Positions 1-8,767 are shown, numbered from the stretch's first letter. The stretch is 34,082 nt of DNA from a virus (IMGVR_UViG_3300027499_000020:1-34082), one strand, 5' to 3'. The notes: generated from the letters alone by a model not told the origin. Made by a program: numbers and translations.

Positions 1-232
1 AAATAGGTTTTGTTGTATTAATTTTAGGACTTCCATAGACATTCAAGCCTCTGCCGTACTCGAGCAGCTTAAATCCTTCTACTAGTTTACCTTGATGAAT
101 TAAATGCCAGCCTCTATTAAATTTTGCTCTAGGATCGTCAGGTAGAACTTGTTGTAATTCTTCTGAAATTTTCCAGGCATCATCAAAATAACCACGAATC
201 ATTAAATTAAGTTGTTGATCAATCAAATGCAT
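1..232 (-). CDS. TPR-repeat protein, N-terminal part (3' end outside window)
   Basis: The first 77 residues are visible, beginning MHLIDQQLNLMIRGYFDDAW and continuing into helix-turn-helix pairs with TPR spacing: an alpha pair around residues 4-30, then DPRAKFNRGWHLIHQGKLVEGFKL-type residues around 32-60 with the typical small/aromatic pattern (N-x-G-W, G-K-x-x-E-G). The reading frame is open to the window edge, so the gene continues to the left. The ATG is preceded by AGAGGT seven bases upstream, which overlaps the end of the RCC1 gene, so the two are probably co-translated. In related phages, as I recall, such a TPR start ending near GSPKINTTKPIW is followed by a heptosyltransferase-like (GT9) domain. 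That part lies outside the window and is not claimed here. This gene is too short in the window for function to be assigned. Confidence 0.72.
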   Translation of the reverse strand, partial: MHLIDQQLNLMIRGYFDDAWKISEELQQVLPDDPRAKFNRGWHLIHQGKLVEGFKLLEYGRGLNVYGSPKINTTKPI

Positions 233-248
233 ATATATTTACCTCTTT

Positions 249-3200
249 TTATCTAGCTATAGTATGATATCCACCAGTACTTATTAATGTGAATGATCTT
301 GTTCCAATTTGTACAGGAGATGATTTGGCAATTGATGTTCCATCACCAAGTTGACCTAAATTATTAGTCCCCCATGTAAATAAACGACTGTCAGAACTAA
401 TAGCTGCAATATGGCGATAGCCAACAGATACTGCAGTCCAAGAACTTGTACCAACTTGTACTGGGGAGCTCCTATCAGTAGGCGGAACAGTGTTATTTCC
501 TACCAATGTTGGGGATGATCTGTTAACAGTTGTTCCATCACCAAGTCGGCCAATGCCGTTGCTCCCCCAACTGTACAGCAAATTGTTACTTATAGCTACA
601 GAGTGGTTAAAACCAGCCGCAACGGCTGTCCAAGAACTCGTGCCGATCTGTACAGGCGATGATTTGGTAGTTGTTGTTCCATCACCAAGCCGTCCGTAAG
701 ATCCCTGTCCCCATGTAAACAAGCTGCCACCCAAACGAATGGCTGCAGTGTGCAACTGCCCTGCAGCTATTGCAGTCCAAGAACTCGTGCCAACTTGTAC
801 TGGAGATGATCTAGGTAATGTTGTTCCACTACCAAGTTGGCCACTGCCGTTATACCCCCACGTAAATAACCCGCCATCTGAACGAATGGCTGCGGTATGG
901 GTTCCGCCTGCAGACACTGAAGTCCAAGAACTTGTACCAATCTGCAAAGGTGATAAAGAAAAGAAATTTCCTTCCGCACCACCAACCTGTACTGGGGATG
1001 ATCTAGATGATAATGTTCCATTACCAAGTTGGCCACTGCCATTAATCCCCCATGTAAATAATATGTTGTCTGAACGAATAGCAGCAGTGTGGTTTAAACC
1101 AGCCGCAACGGCTGTCCAAGAACTCGTGCCAATTTGTACAGGAGATGATCTTAAGGTAAATGAGCCATCACCAAGTTGGCCGTTAGAATTACGGCCCCAT
1201 GTAAATAAAGAACCTCCTAAACGAATAGCTATGGTGTGTTGATCGCCAACAGCCACCGCAGTCCAAGAACTTGTACCAACTTGTACTGGAGATGATCTAT
1301 GTGCTAATGTTCCATCGCCAAGTTGGCCATAGGAGTTACGTCCCCATGTAAACAAACTACCACCTAAACGAATAGCTGCAATATGTTGCCCATCTCGTGC
1401 AGCGGCCGAAACGACAGTCCAAGAACTTGTACCAAGTTGTACTGGAGATGATCTATTAAATAAAAACTCGCCGCCTCCAATCTGTACAGGTGATGATCTG
1501 TTAACAGTTGTTCCATCACCAAGTTGGCCGCGGCCGTAAGCCTGATAACCCCATGCGAATAATACGTTGTCTGAGCGAATAGCTTCAGTATGGTTAGCAG
1601 CCGACACTATAATCCAAGAATTAGAACCTATTTGTACAGGCGATGATTTGCCGACTCTTGTTCCATCACCAAGTTGGCCACTGCCATTAATCCCCCATGT
1701 AAATAATATGTTGTCTGAACGAATAGCAGCAGTGTGGTTTAAACCTGCAGCTACTGCAGTCCAAGAGCTCGTGCCAATTTGTACAGGAGATGATTTGGCG
1801 AATGTTGTTCCATCGCCAAGTTGGCCAAATGAGTTGCGACCCCATGTAAATAAAGAACCTCCTAAACGAATAGCTGCGGAGTGGTAATTACTAGCCGATA
1901 CGGCTGTCCAAGAACTCGTGCCAACTTGTACTGGAGATGATCTATTTACTAATGTTCCACTACCAAGTTGGCCATAGTTATTACGCCCCCATGTAAATAA
2001 GCCACCATCTGAACGAATGGCAACCGTATGGGTTCCACCTCCAGCTACCGCAGTCCAAGAACTCGTACCAATCTGTATTGGAGATCTAGTATATAGATAA
2101 AACCCAGACAAGCCATTACCAAGTTGGCCATAGCGATTCCACCCCCATGTAAATAAGGAACCTCCTAAACGAATAGCTGCAGTATGAGTTGCGCCGGCAG
2201 ACACTGCAGTCCAAGAACTCGTGCCAATTTGTACCGGTGATGATCTGTTTATTATTGTTCCATCGCCAAGGCGACCGCGGCCGTTATAACCCCACATAAA
2301 CAAGCTGCCACCCAAACGAATAGCAGCAGTGTGAGCACCACCTGCTGAAACGGCAGTCCAGGAACTTGTGCCAATTTGTACCGGTGATGATTTGGCGATT
2401 GTTGTTCCATCGCCAAGTTGTCCACTACCATTTTGCCCCCATGTAAATAAGATACCATCAGAACGAATGGCTGCGGTATGGGTTCCGCCTGCAGCTACCG
2501 CAGTCCATGAAGTGGCAGGAACCACAGTTGCTCCGTCACCAAGTTGGCCATAGTTATTACGTCCCCATGTAAACAAGCCACCATCAGAACGAATAGCTAC
2601 AGTAGTCCAGCCACCGGCCTTAACTGCAGTCCAGGAACTCGTGCCAACTTGTACTGGAGATGATCTAGGTAATGTTGTTCCACTACCAAGTTGGCCATAG
2701 TTATTAACCCCCCACGTAAACAACCCACCATCCGAACGAATAGCTGCAGTATGCGTCCTACCAGCCGATACGGCTGTCCAAGAACTTGTACCAACTTGTG
2801 CTGGAGATGACCTGATAGCGACTGTTGTTCCATCACCAAGTTGGCCGTTAGAACCCATCCCCCATGTAAACAAAGCGCCATCTGAGCGAATAGCTGCAGT
2901 ATGCCTATAACCAGTCGCTACAGTAGTCCAGGAACTCGTGCCAATTTGTACTGGGGATATTTGATTGACTGTTGTTCCATTACCAAGTTGGCCACTAGCA
3001 TTAAATCCCCATGTAAACAAAGCGCCATCTGAACGAATGGCTGCAGTATGATAATTACCGGCAGCTATCATAGTCCAACTCTGCGCAGGACCTAAACTAA
3101 TTGGCGTACCAACTTGGCCCTGGCTACTATCTCCCCATATAAACAAAGCACCATCTGAACGAATGGCTGCGGTATGGGTTCCGCCAGAGCTGGCGGACAC

Positions 3201-4538
3201 AGTAGTCCAGGAACTTGTACCAACTTGTACTGGGGATGATCTGTTTTGTGTTGTTCCATCGCCAAGTTGGCCGCGGCTATTATACCCCCACGTAAATAAC
3301 CCGCCATCTGAACGAATAGCTGCAGTATGAGTTGCGCCGGCAGACACTGCAGTCCAAGAACTCGTGCCAATTTGTACCGGTGATGATTTGCCGATTGTTG
3401 TTCCATCGCCAAGTTGGCCGCGGCCGTTATAACCCCACATAAACAAGCTGCCACCCAAACGAATAGCAGCAGTGTGAGCACCACCGGCCTTAACTGCAGC
3501 CCAAGAACTTGTACCAATCTGTACAGGAGATGATCTAGAGAATGTTGTTCCATCACCAAGTTGGCCGTTAAAATTAGTCCCCCATGTAAACAAAGCGCCA
3601 TCTGAGCGAATAGCTACAGTGTGCGAGGTGCCGGCAGACACTGCAGTCCAACTCTGCGGAGGGCCCAAACTTGTTAAATTGCCAAGTTGATTATAAGTGG
3701 ATCTCCCCCATGTAAACAAGCCACCATCTGAACGAATAGCAGCAGTCACTACTCTTTTAGCCGATACTGAAGTCCAAGAACTCGTGCCGATCTGTACAGG
3801 TGATGATTTGGCAAATGTTGTTCCATCACCAAGTCGTCCGTAAGTTCCCTGTCCCCATGTAAACAAGCTGCCACCCAAACGAATAGCAGCAGTGTGAATG
3901 CTACCAGCAGCTATTGCAGTCCAGGAACTTGTGCCAATCTGTACCGGTGATGATCTAGAACCAAATACTCCAGTACCAAGTTGACCATAAGAGCTATTCC
4001 CCCATGTAAATAAGCCACCATCTAAACGAATAGCTACAGTATGCAACTGCCCTGCAGCTACTGCAATCCAGGAACTTGTACCAACTTGTACTGGTGAAGA
4101 AATGCCGCTATATCCTGTTGTTCCAGTACCAAGTTTACCATGTCGCTGATACCCCCACGTAAACAACCCACCATCCGAACGAATAGCAGCAGTATGATCA
4201 TAACCACACGATACAGAAGTCCAAGAGCTCGTGCCAATTTGTACCGGTGATGATCTGTTTATTATTGTTCCATCGCCAAGGCGACCGCGGCCATTATTTC
4301 CCCATGTAAACAAGCCGCCATCCGAACGAATAGCTGCAGTATGCGACTTGCCAGCAGAAACCGCAATCCAAGAACTTGTACCAATCTGTATAGGAGATGA
4401 CTTACCTACAAAGCCTTGCGTCCCATCGCCAATTTGGCCATAGCGATTATACCCCCAAACGTTTATGAACGGCTGAGATGGGTCAGCTCCGCCGCCCGAA
4501 CCGCCTTTTTTCATTAAAAGTTTTTCTATAAGAAACAC
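249..4538 (-). CDS. RCC1-repeat protein with 28 beta-propeller blades, probable virion adhesin
   Basis: 1429 residues made almost entirely of RCC1 (regulator of chromosome condensation 1) repeats of about 42-68 residues. Each has the pattern SSPVQIGTSSWTAVSAG..HTAAIRSDG.LFTWG.N..GQLGDGT. Counting the W-G cores by eye gives 28 blades, which equals four seven-bladed propellers. A short Gly-rich leader (KKGGSGGGADP) precedes blade 1. No signal peptide, membrane segment or catalytic domain is visible. The start chosen is GTG at 4538 because AAGGA lies six to seven bases upstream; the in-frame ATG at 4514 has no ribosome site. RCC1 propellers are protein- or ligand-binding scaffolds. In this context, next to a tail-assembly-chaperone-like gene and fibre genes, a receptor-binding or virion decoration role is likely but inferred. 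The blades are near-identical at DNA level, so recombination between them should be frequent. Confidence 0.9.
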   Translation of the reverse strand: MFLIEKLLMKKGGSGGGADPSQPFINVWGYNRYGQIGDGTQGFVGKSSPIQIGTSSWIAVSAGKSHTAAIRSDGGLFTWGNNGRGRLGDGTIINRSSPVQIGTSSWTSVSCGYDHTAAIRSDGGLFTWGYQRHGKLGTGTTGYSGISSPVQVGTSSWIAVAAGQLHTVAIRLDGGLFTWGNSSYGQLGTGVFGSRSSPVQIGTSSWTAIAAGSIHTAAIRLGGSLFTWGQGTYGRLGDGTTFAKSSPVQIGTSSWTSVSAKRVVTAAIRSDGGLFTWGRSTYNQLGNLTSLGPPQSWTAVSAGTSHTVAIRSDGALFTWGTNFNGQLGDGTTFSRSSPVQIGTSSWAAVKAGGAHTAAIRLGGSLFMWGYNGRGQLGDGTTIGKSSPVQIGTSSWTAVSAGATHTAAIRSDGGLFTWGYNSRGQLGDGTTQNRSSPVQVGTSSWTTVSASSGGTHTAAIRSDGALFIWGDSSQGQVGTPISLGPAQSWTMIAAGNYHTAAIRSDGALFTWGFNASGQLGNGTTVNQISPVQIGTSSWTTVATGYRHTAAIRSDGALFTWGMGSNGQLGDGTTVAIRSSPAQVGTSSWTAVSAGRTHTAAIRSDGGLFTWGVNNYGQLGSGTTLPRSSPVQVGTSSWTAVKAGGWTTVAIRSDGGLFTWGRNNYGQLGDGATVVPATSWTAVAAGGTHTAAIRSDGILFTWGQNGSGQLGDGTTIAKSSPVQIGTSSWTAVSAGGAHTAAIRLGGSLFMWGYNGRGRLGDGTIINRSSPVQIGTSSWTAVSAGATHTAAIRLGGSLFTWGWNRYGQLGNGLSGFYLYTRSPIQIGTSSWTAVAGGGTHTVAIRSDGGLFTWGRNNYGQLGSGTLVNRSSPVQVGTSSWTAVSASNYHSAAIRLGGSLFTWGRNSFGQLGDGTTFAKSSPVQIGTSSWTAVAAGLNHTAAIRSDNILFTWGINGSGQLGDGTRVGKSSPVQIGSNSWIIVSAANHTEAIRSDNVLFAWGYQAYGRGQLGDGTTVNRSSPVQIGGGEFLFNRSSPVQLGTSSWTVVSAAARDGQHIAAIRLGGSLFTWGRNSYGQLGDGTLAHRSSPVQVGTSSWTAVAVGDQHTIAIRLGGSLFTWGRNSNGQLGDGSFTLRSSPVQIGTSSWTAVAAGLNHTAAIRSDNILFTWGINGSGQLGNGTLSSRSSPVQVGGAEGNFFSLSPLQIGTSSWTSVSAGGTHTAAIRSDGGLFTWGYNGSGQLGSGTTLPRSSPVQVGTSSWTAIAAGQLHTAAIRLGGSLFTWGQGSYGRLGDGTTTTKSSPVQIGTSSWTAVAAGFNHSVAISNNLLYSWGSNGIGRLGDGTTVNRSSPTLVGNNTVPPTDRSSPVQVGTSSWTAVSVGYRHIAAISSDSRLFTWGTNNLGQLGDGTSIAKSSPVQIGTRSFTLISTGGYHTIAR
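290..4470 (-). repeat. Tandem ~150-bp DNA repeats encoding RCC1 blades
   Basis: The whole gene body is a head-to-tail array of 28 related units of mostly 145-160 bp. Long stretches are identical between distant units, for example the AGTCCAAGAACT(C/T)GT and CCCCATGTAAA cores. Some multi-blade blocks recur: the blade starting at 1621-1740 resembles that at 1030-1140, and the block near 2230-2340 resembles that near 3370-3480. The array is coding throughout without a frameshift. Confidence 0.85.
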
Positions 4539-4564
4539 GTTTTATCCTTTAAGATAAACTTAAA

Positions 4565-5053
4565 TTAAAACCAGTCAATGCCAATAGGAGGCCACACAAT
4601 ATTATTAATATCTAATTCTTCATTCATATTATAATATTCTGGCAAATCACGTAACGCTTGCCGATATAAAGCCCAATTATTTTTATTATCTTCTGACAGT
4701 TTACAATCTAGAAGTTGAGTCCAATCACTGTCTCTCAACTTTTGATCCCTAATATTTCTCAATTGCTGCATAAAATCTTGTTTTTGAATTTCAAATGGTA
4801 CTGCCGTTACTTCGACTAATTTTAAAGTTTGAACAACCCTTTGACCGTCAAAGGTATTAATATAGTCTTCTATGGAATAGATATCAGGATCGAACGATTG
4901 ATGTTCGTGGTCAATAGGTATCCACCCCAGAGTAAGTAAATACTCAAGGTCATTTTCAGCATTTTTAAGCCCACTAATATTTCTCCAACTAATTGGTAAA
5001 TTATAATGTAGCTCAACAATGTTATTATCTTCTACAAATGCCCATCGATGCAT
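4565..5053 (-). CDS. Tail-assembly-chaperone-like protein (Phage_tail_APC type)
   Basis: About 162 residues. The C-terminal third carries the pattern typical of the phage tail assembly chaperone family found beside fibre genes: RNIRDQKLRDSDWTQ near residues 99-113, then a polar linker, NWALYRQALRDLP near 126-138, and a terminal VWPP near 153-156. The N-terminal half (WAFVEDNNIVELHYNLPISW) is a small beta-rich domain of unknown role. Proteins with this tail are thought to help fold or attach tail-fibre proteins. Its position directly upstream of the RCC1 gene suggests it serves that protein or the preceding collagen-like fibre. Start: two ATGs lie at 5059 and 5053. AGGGAT sits only three bases before the first but nine before the second, so 5053 is preferred. 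A late-promoter motif lies 28 bases upstream. Confidence 0.72.
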   Translation of the reverse strand: MHRWAFVEDNNIVELHYNLPISWRNISGLKNAENDLEYLLTLGWIPIDHEHQSFDPDIYSIEDYINTFDGQRVVQTLKLVEVTAVPFEIQKQDFMQQLRNIRDQKLRDSDWTQLLDCKLSEDNKNNWALYRQALRDLPEYYNMNEELDINNIVWPPIGIDWF

Positions 5054-5080
5054 TAACATTATCCCTATCTTGTCAAGTAG

Positions 5081-5088
5081 TATTTATT
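5081..5088 (-). promoter_or_regulatory. Candidate T4-type late promoter (AATAAATA)
   Basis: The minus strand reads AATAAATA, a 7/8 match to the T4 late promoter TATAAATA. It lies in the 39-base gap upstream of the assembly-chaperone-like gene, 28 bases from its preferred start. The spacing is like that of the other intergenic candidates at 14380 and 21728. Confidence 0.5.
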
Positions 5089-5092
5089 AAGG

Positions 5093-5476
5093 CTATGATT
5101 TACTGTCTAACATACTACCTAGCCCACGCCAATTTGTTCCGCCATCATCTGTAATAAAGACTAATACATCTACGCCTGTGCTAGCAGTTAAAGTTGGTGC
5201 AGTACCACCCGGCCATCTAACGGAAGCTGGCCATGTTATAGAATATGAACCAGCGCCCGTTAACTCTAATACAAACCCACACGCATTAGGTGAAGCCAAA
5301 GGATTAGAAAAAGTAAATGTAGTTATACCTGCAATTGTTGCGGAGAAATAATTGCCGTTTAACAAATTAATTGTAGTAGCCCCTGATACTGAACCTAAAG
5401 CACTATGCACAAGACCATAATTAATAAAAGCCCTTGCATCATTAATTAGCGTATTCCCTTGTATATTAATAGTCAT
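5093..5476 (-). CDS. Small beta-rich tail/virion protein, unknown function
   Basis: 127 residues with a pattern I associate with short phage structural proteins and with C-terminal domains of fibres: alternating hydrophobic strands, FTFSNPLASPNACGFVLEL near residues 53-71, ITWPASVRWPGGTAPTL near 79-95, and a final VLVFITDDGGTNWRGLG near 103-119. No enzyme motif, signal peptide or membrane helix is seen. It is translated from ATG with GAGGG six bases upstream. It sits between the long collagen-like fibre (21-base gap) and the assembly-chaperone-like gene, so it probably belongs to the same fibre operon. It could be a fibre tip or a fibre-associated decoration protein; the sequence does not decide between these. 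Confidence 0.65.
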   Translation of the reverse strand: MTINIQGNTLINDARAFINYGLVHSALGSVSGATTINLLNGNYFSATIAGITTFTFSNPLASPNACGFVLELTGAGSYSITWPASVRWPGGTAPTLTASTGVDVLVFITDDGGTNWRGLGSMLDSKS

Positions 5477-5497
5477 AAAATCCCTCTAGATTAGCTT

Positions 5498-8400
5498 TTA
5501 CTTATGATTTTTCAGATGCTCAATTTCTATCTTGAGTTCTTTAATGGCTTGTACTAGAAACGGAATAAGTTGATCATATGATACAGATTTTAGCCCGCTA
5601 TCTTCATTTGTTGCAACAATAGTAGGCAATACTTTTTCAATTTCTTGAGCTATAACACCATATGATAATGATCCATTATCTTTCCATGTAAATGAAACAG
5701 GATTAATCATGTCAAGTAAATTAGTAGCATCTTGTATTTTTTGTATATTTTCTTTTGCCGTTTCATCTGATAATGAATTAAAGTTTGTAGCATTTAAAGT
5801 ACCAGTGGATGGGTTATAATATAGTTTAGTACTACTTGTTGTAAGTGTATTATTTGATGTTGCAATTGCAACTATAGGATAATATGTAGCATTAGTAGTA
5901 GTATCATCTGTAGGCGTTGCAACAGAACCTTGTGAACCGGTGTATCCTTGACTACCGGTATATCCGTCTGTTCCAGCAGAACCAGTATAGCCAATATCAC
6001 CTTGACTACCAGTATATCCGATAGAACCTGTATATCCGTCAATACCTTGATTACCTTGACTACCGGTATAGCCTTGAATTCCTTGAACACCCTGTGATCC
6101 GGTATATCCGTCAATACCTTGATTACCTTGACTACCAGTATAGCCTTGAATTCCTTGAACACCCTGTGATCCGGTATATCCGTCAATACCTTGATTACCT
6201 TGACTGCCGGTGTAACCAATATTACCTTGATCACCTTGTGATCCGGTATAGCCGATTATACCCTGGTCTCCCTTTGAACCAGTGTAACCAATATCTCCCT
6301 GGCTACCAGTGTATCCTTGAACACCCTGCGATCCGGTATTTCCCTGGCTACCAGTGTAACCAATATCTCCCTGGCTACCAGTGTATCCTTGAACACCCTG
6401 CGATCCGGTATTTCCCTGGCTACCAGTGTAACCAATATCTCCCTGGCTACCAGTGTATCCATTTGTTCCAGCAGAACCTGTATAACCAAGGTCGCCTTGG
6501 CTACCGGTATATCCTTGAATTCCTTGGCTTCCAGTATAGCCTGGATTATTTGACCAGTAAACGGCAGATCCGTTAGATACTAGACCCTGTCCTGTTGTAC
6601 CAAGTGATCCATTGGCACTAATTGCATTGGTATATAGAGTGTTTGATTGGAAATCTGCGATGTGGAATGACGCATTTGCAGTATCGATAAATGGAGATGT
6701 ATCTGGTTCTGGCAAATAGCTATCAAATACCTTAAAAATGCCATCTGAAGCATCTCTAAAAAAACCAGCATGATGATACGAACCATCATTGTAGCCGGCA
6801 GCAAACCCAATATCTGGATTTGCATCTGTTTTACCACGAGCCGTACCACCAGATGTGTACGAGTCTACATTAGTATTAGAAACTGTAAAATGTGTAGCAT
6901 TAGCTGTTAGGATGTTTACATAATTGCCGTTAAAAGAACTTGGTGTCACGCCAGAAACAAACACATCCCAACCAGCAGAGAAGTTATTATTAGCTGTAAA
7001 TGTAACAACAGAACCATTGCCAGAAATATTAGTAATCGTAGCAAGAATGCCCTGGTTCATGTAGATCATGTTATCTGTGATCGACAGATTATTACCAGAG
7101 ATACTGATTGTTGTGCCGGTAACACTCAGGTTACCAGTGATGGTCATATCTCCGGAAATAGTTGTATTACCAGCGCTAAATGTAGCAACGTTGCTAATAC
7201 TATAACCATTCATATCTACATTAGCAAGAGCAGTGCCGCCCCATGAACCGGTGTAACCAGCACTACCAGTATATCCCTGGCTACCAGTGTATCCATTTGT
7301 TCCAGCAGAACCGGTATAACCAATATCGCCTTGGCTACCGGTATATCCCTGGCTGCCAGTATATCCAACATCACCCTGGGATCCAGTATATCCAACATCA
7401 CCCTGGGATCCAGTATATCCTATACCCTGTGATCCGGTGTAACCAATATCACCTTGGCTGCCAGTATATCCGATAGACCCAATATAGCCAGTATCGCCTC
7501 TAGATCCGGTGTAACCAATATCACCTTGGCTACCTGTGAAACCGTTATTACCTTGTACACCTATACTACCAGTATAACCCTGGATTCCTTGGATTCCCTG
7601 GGATCCAGTATATCCAACATCACCCTGAAGCCCTTCACTACCAGTATATCCTTGGATTCCCTGGATTCCTTGACTGCCGGTATATCCGACATCCCCTTGA
7701 AGCCCTTCGCTGCCGGTATAGCCCTGGATTCCCTGGATTCCTTGACTGCCGGTATATCCAGTATCACCCTTGCTTCCTGTATAACCAATATCTCCATGCG
7801 ATCCGGTGTAACCAATATCTCCTTGGCTGCCAGTATATCCTTGACTACCAGTGTATCCTTGAATTCCTTGGTTGCCCTGCGATCCGGTGTATCCTTGAAT
7901 TCCTTGATCGCCCTGCGATCCTGTAAATCCTGCACCTTGTGATCCTGTATAACCAAGGTCGCCTTGGCTTCCAGTAAAACCTTTAACATTCTGAAGTTCG
8001 ATAACGTTAATTAGTGGACCATTTGCTTCGCCGAACTGAACGTTACCACCAGCAACTTGCGTACATTTTAAATAGTAAGTATATGTACCGGCAGCGACGT
8101 TGTCGATGAACGTCATTCCATATGGACTGTTTTCATTTGCACCAGAAGCTTCAAACTGCACCTCACCACCAAGAGCAGTAGATTCACGATACAGTTGGAT
8201 CTTACCCCAACTTCCTCCAACTAAAGGATTGGCATCACCATATGCAGATACTTGTACAGGATTGCCGTCTGTTGTAATAGTAATAGATGCTAGGTCTTTA
8301 GGGAATGAGTCAGATGTATTGGCATACTGTTGCGACGATACATTATTTTGTGCCCAGTTCAAACTGCCTAGTGCAACCGATCCTGTATAGCCGGTATTTC

Positions 8401-8767
8401 CCTGATCACCTTGTGATCCAGTGTAGCCGATTACACCTTGATCTCCGGTTGAACCAGTGTAACCAATATCTCCTTGGCTACCTGTGTATCCTGAAGCAGT
8501 ACCCCAATAAACACTAGATCCATTAGAATACAGTGCATATCCTGCACCGCCAACGGTGCCATTAGCAGTAATAGTTGTAACGGCTAGATTTGTGAGGTTT
8601 GCGCCAACTTCAAAATAAATACTACCATTCGACGTATATACTTTTTGATCGGTCAGATTGACAGCAAGTTCACCTGCATCAATGAAGGAAGTATTTCCGG
8701 AATTAGTAGTGTTAGGAGTACGTCCAGCAACGGACGTTCTCTTCATTTGAATCTTATTATTGGCCAT
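5498..8767 (-). CDS. Collagen-like tail fibre with C-terminal peptidase S74 chaperone domain
   Basis: 1089 residues in clear modules. Residues 1-90: fibre N-terminal domain beginning ANNKIQMKRTS and ending LYSNGSSVYWG. Residues 93-130, 263-510 and 743-948: three Gly-X-Y collagen-like tracts built on GYTGSQG, with no proline in any of them. Residues 131-262: globular beta domain. Residues 511-740: beta domain containing AGFFRDASDGIFKVF, also present in the 476-aa fibre. Residues about 999-1089: S74 intramolecular chaperone with the expected Ser1000...Lys1005 pair (SDETAKENI), GVIAQEIEKVLP and a C-terminal helix. S74 domains trimerise fibres and then cleave themselves off, so the mature fibre should end near residue 999. 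Start ATG is preceded by GAGG at a good distance; a perfect TATAAATA lies 55 bases upstream. Likely a trimeric receptor-binding fibre; the receptor is unknown. Confidence 0.9.
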   Translation of the reverse strand: MANNKIQMKRTSVAGRTPNTTNSGNTSFIDAGELAVNLTDQKVYTSNGSIYFEVGANLTNLAVTTITANGTVGGAGYALYSNGSSVYWGTASGYTGSQGDIGYTGSTGDQGVIGYTGSQGDQGNTGYTGSVALGSLNWAQNNVSSQQYANTSDSFPKDLASITITTDGNPVQVSAYGDANPLVGGSWGKIQLYRESTALGGEVQFEASGANENSPYGMTFIDNVAAGTYTYYLKCTQVAGGNVQFGEANGPLINVIELQNVKGFTGSQGDLGYTGSQGAGFTGSQGDQGIQGYTGSQGNQGIQGYTGSQGYTGSQGDIGYTGSHGDIGYTGSKGDTGYTGSQGIQGIQGYTGSEGLQGDVGYTGSQGIQGIQGYTGSEGLQGDVGYTGSQGIQGIQGYTGSIGVQGNNGFTGSQGDIGYTGSRGDTGYIGSIGYTGSQGDIGYTGSQGIGYTGSQGDVGYTGSQGDVGYTGSQGYTGSQGDIGYTGSAGTNGYTGSQGYTGSAGYTGSWGGTALANVDMNGYSISNVATFSAGNTTISGDMTITGNLSVTGTTISISGNNLSITDNMIYMNQGILATITNISGNGSVVTFTANNNFSAGWDVFVSGVTPSSFNGNYVNILTANATHFTVSNTNVDSYTSGGTARGKTDANPDIGFAAGYNDGSYHHAGFFRDASDGIFKVFDSYLPEPDTSPFIDTANASFHIADFQSNTLYTNAISANGSLGTTGQGLVSNGSAVYWSNNPGYTGSQGIQGYTGSQGDLGYTGSAGTNGYTGSQGDIGYTGSQGNTGSQGVQGYTGSQGDIGYTGSQGNTGSQGVQGYTGSQGDIGYTGSKGDQGIIGYTGSQGDQGNIGYTGSQGNQGIDGYTGSQGVQGIQGYTGSQGNQGIDGYTGSQGVQGIQGYTGSQGNQGIDGYTGSIGYTGSQGDIGYTGSAGTDGYTGSQGYTGSQGSVATPTDDTTTNATYYPIVAIATSNNTLTTSSTKLYYNPSTGTLNATNFNSLSDETAKENIQKIQDATNLLDMINPVSFTWKDNGSLSYGVIAQEIEKVLPTIVATNEDSGLKSVSYDQLIPFLVQAIKELKIEIEHLKNHK
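6023..6199 (-). repeat. 72-bp tandem repeat, collagen family C
   Basis: About 2.5 copies of a 72-bp unit encoding 24 residues (GNQGIDGYTGSQGVQGIQGYTGSQ split as eight Gly-X-Y triplets), residues about 857-915 of the fibre. Copies are almost identical at DNA level. Confidence 0.8.
6272..6451 (-). repeat. 72-bp tandem repeat, collagen family B
   Basis: About 2.5 near-identical copies of a 72-bp unit (24 residues, GNTGSQGVQ then GYTGSQGDI then GYTGSQ), residues about 773-832. The unit is again exactly eight Gly-X-Y triplets, so the collagen register is kept. Confidence 0.8.
7564..7741 (-). repeat. 72-bp tandem repeat, collagen family A
   Basis: About 2.5 copies of a 72-bp unit (GIQGIQGYT, GSEGLQGDV, GYTGSQ), residues about 343-401. 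Copies differ at a few third positions, so this array looks slightly older than the one at 6272-6451. Confidence 0.8.

Noticed and set aside
290-4470. Regular repeats that could be mistaken for a CRISPR array or satellite DNA
   Set aside because: Units are about 150 bp, diverged and continuously coding for RCC1 blades, with no unique spacers and no cas genes.
4541-4558. TTTATC/GATAAA inverted repeat upstream of the RCC1 gene as a regulatory hairpin
   Set aside because: Only six AT-rich base pairs; too weak to call, although it overlaps the ribosome site.
5900-8000. Plus-strand open frames opposite the collagen-like fibre (YLDYQYSL- and SLATSVTN-type peptides)
   Set aside because: They are low-complexity shadows of the GYTGSQ repeats in other frames, with no ribosome sites and no independent coding signature.
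249-8767. Possible diversity-generating retroelement acting on adhesin repeats
   Set aside because: No reverse transcriptase gene, no template/variable pair and no adenine-directed mutation pattern seen; repeat variation fits recombination.
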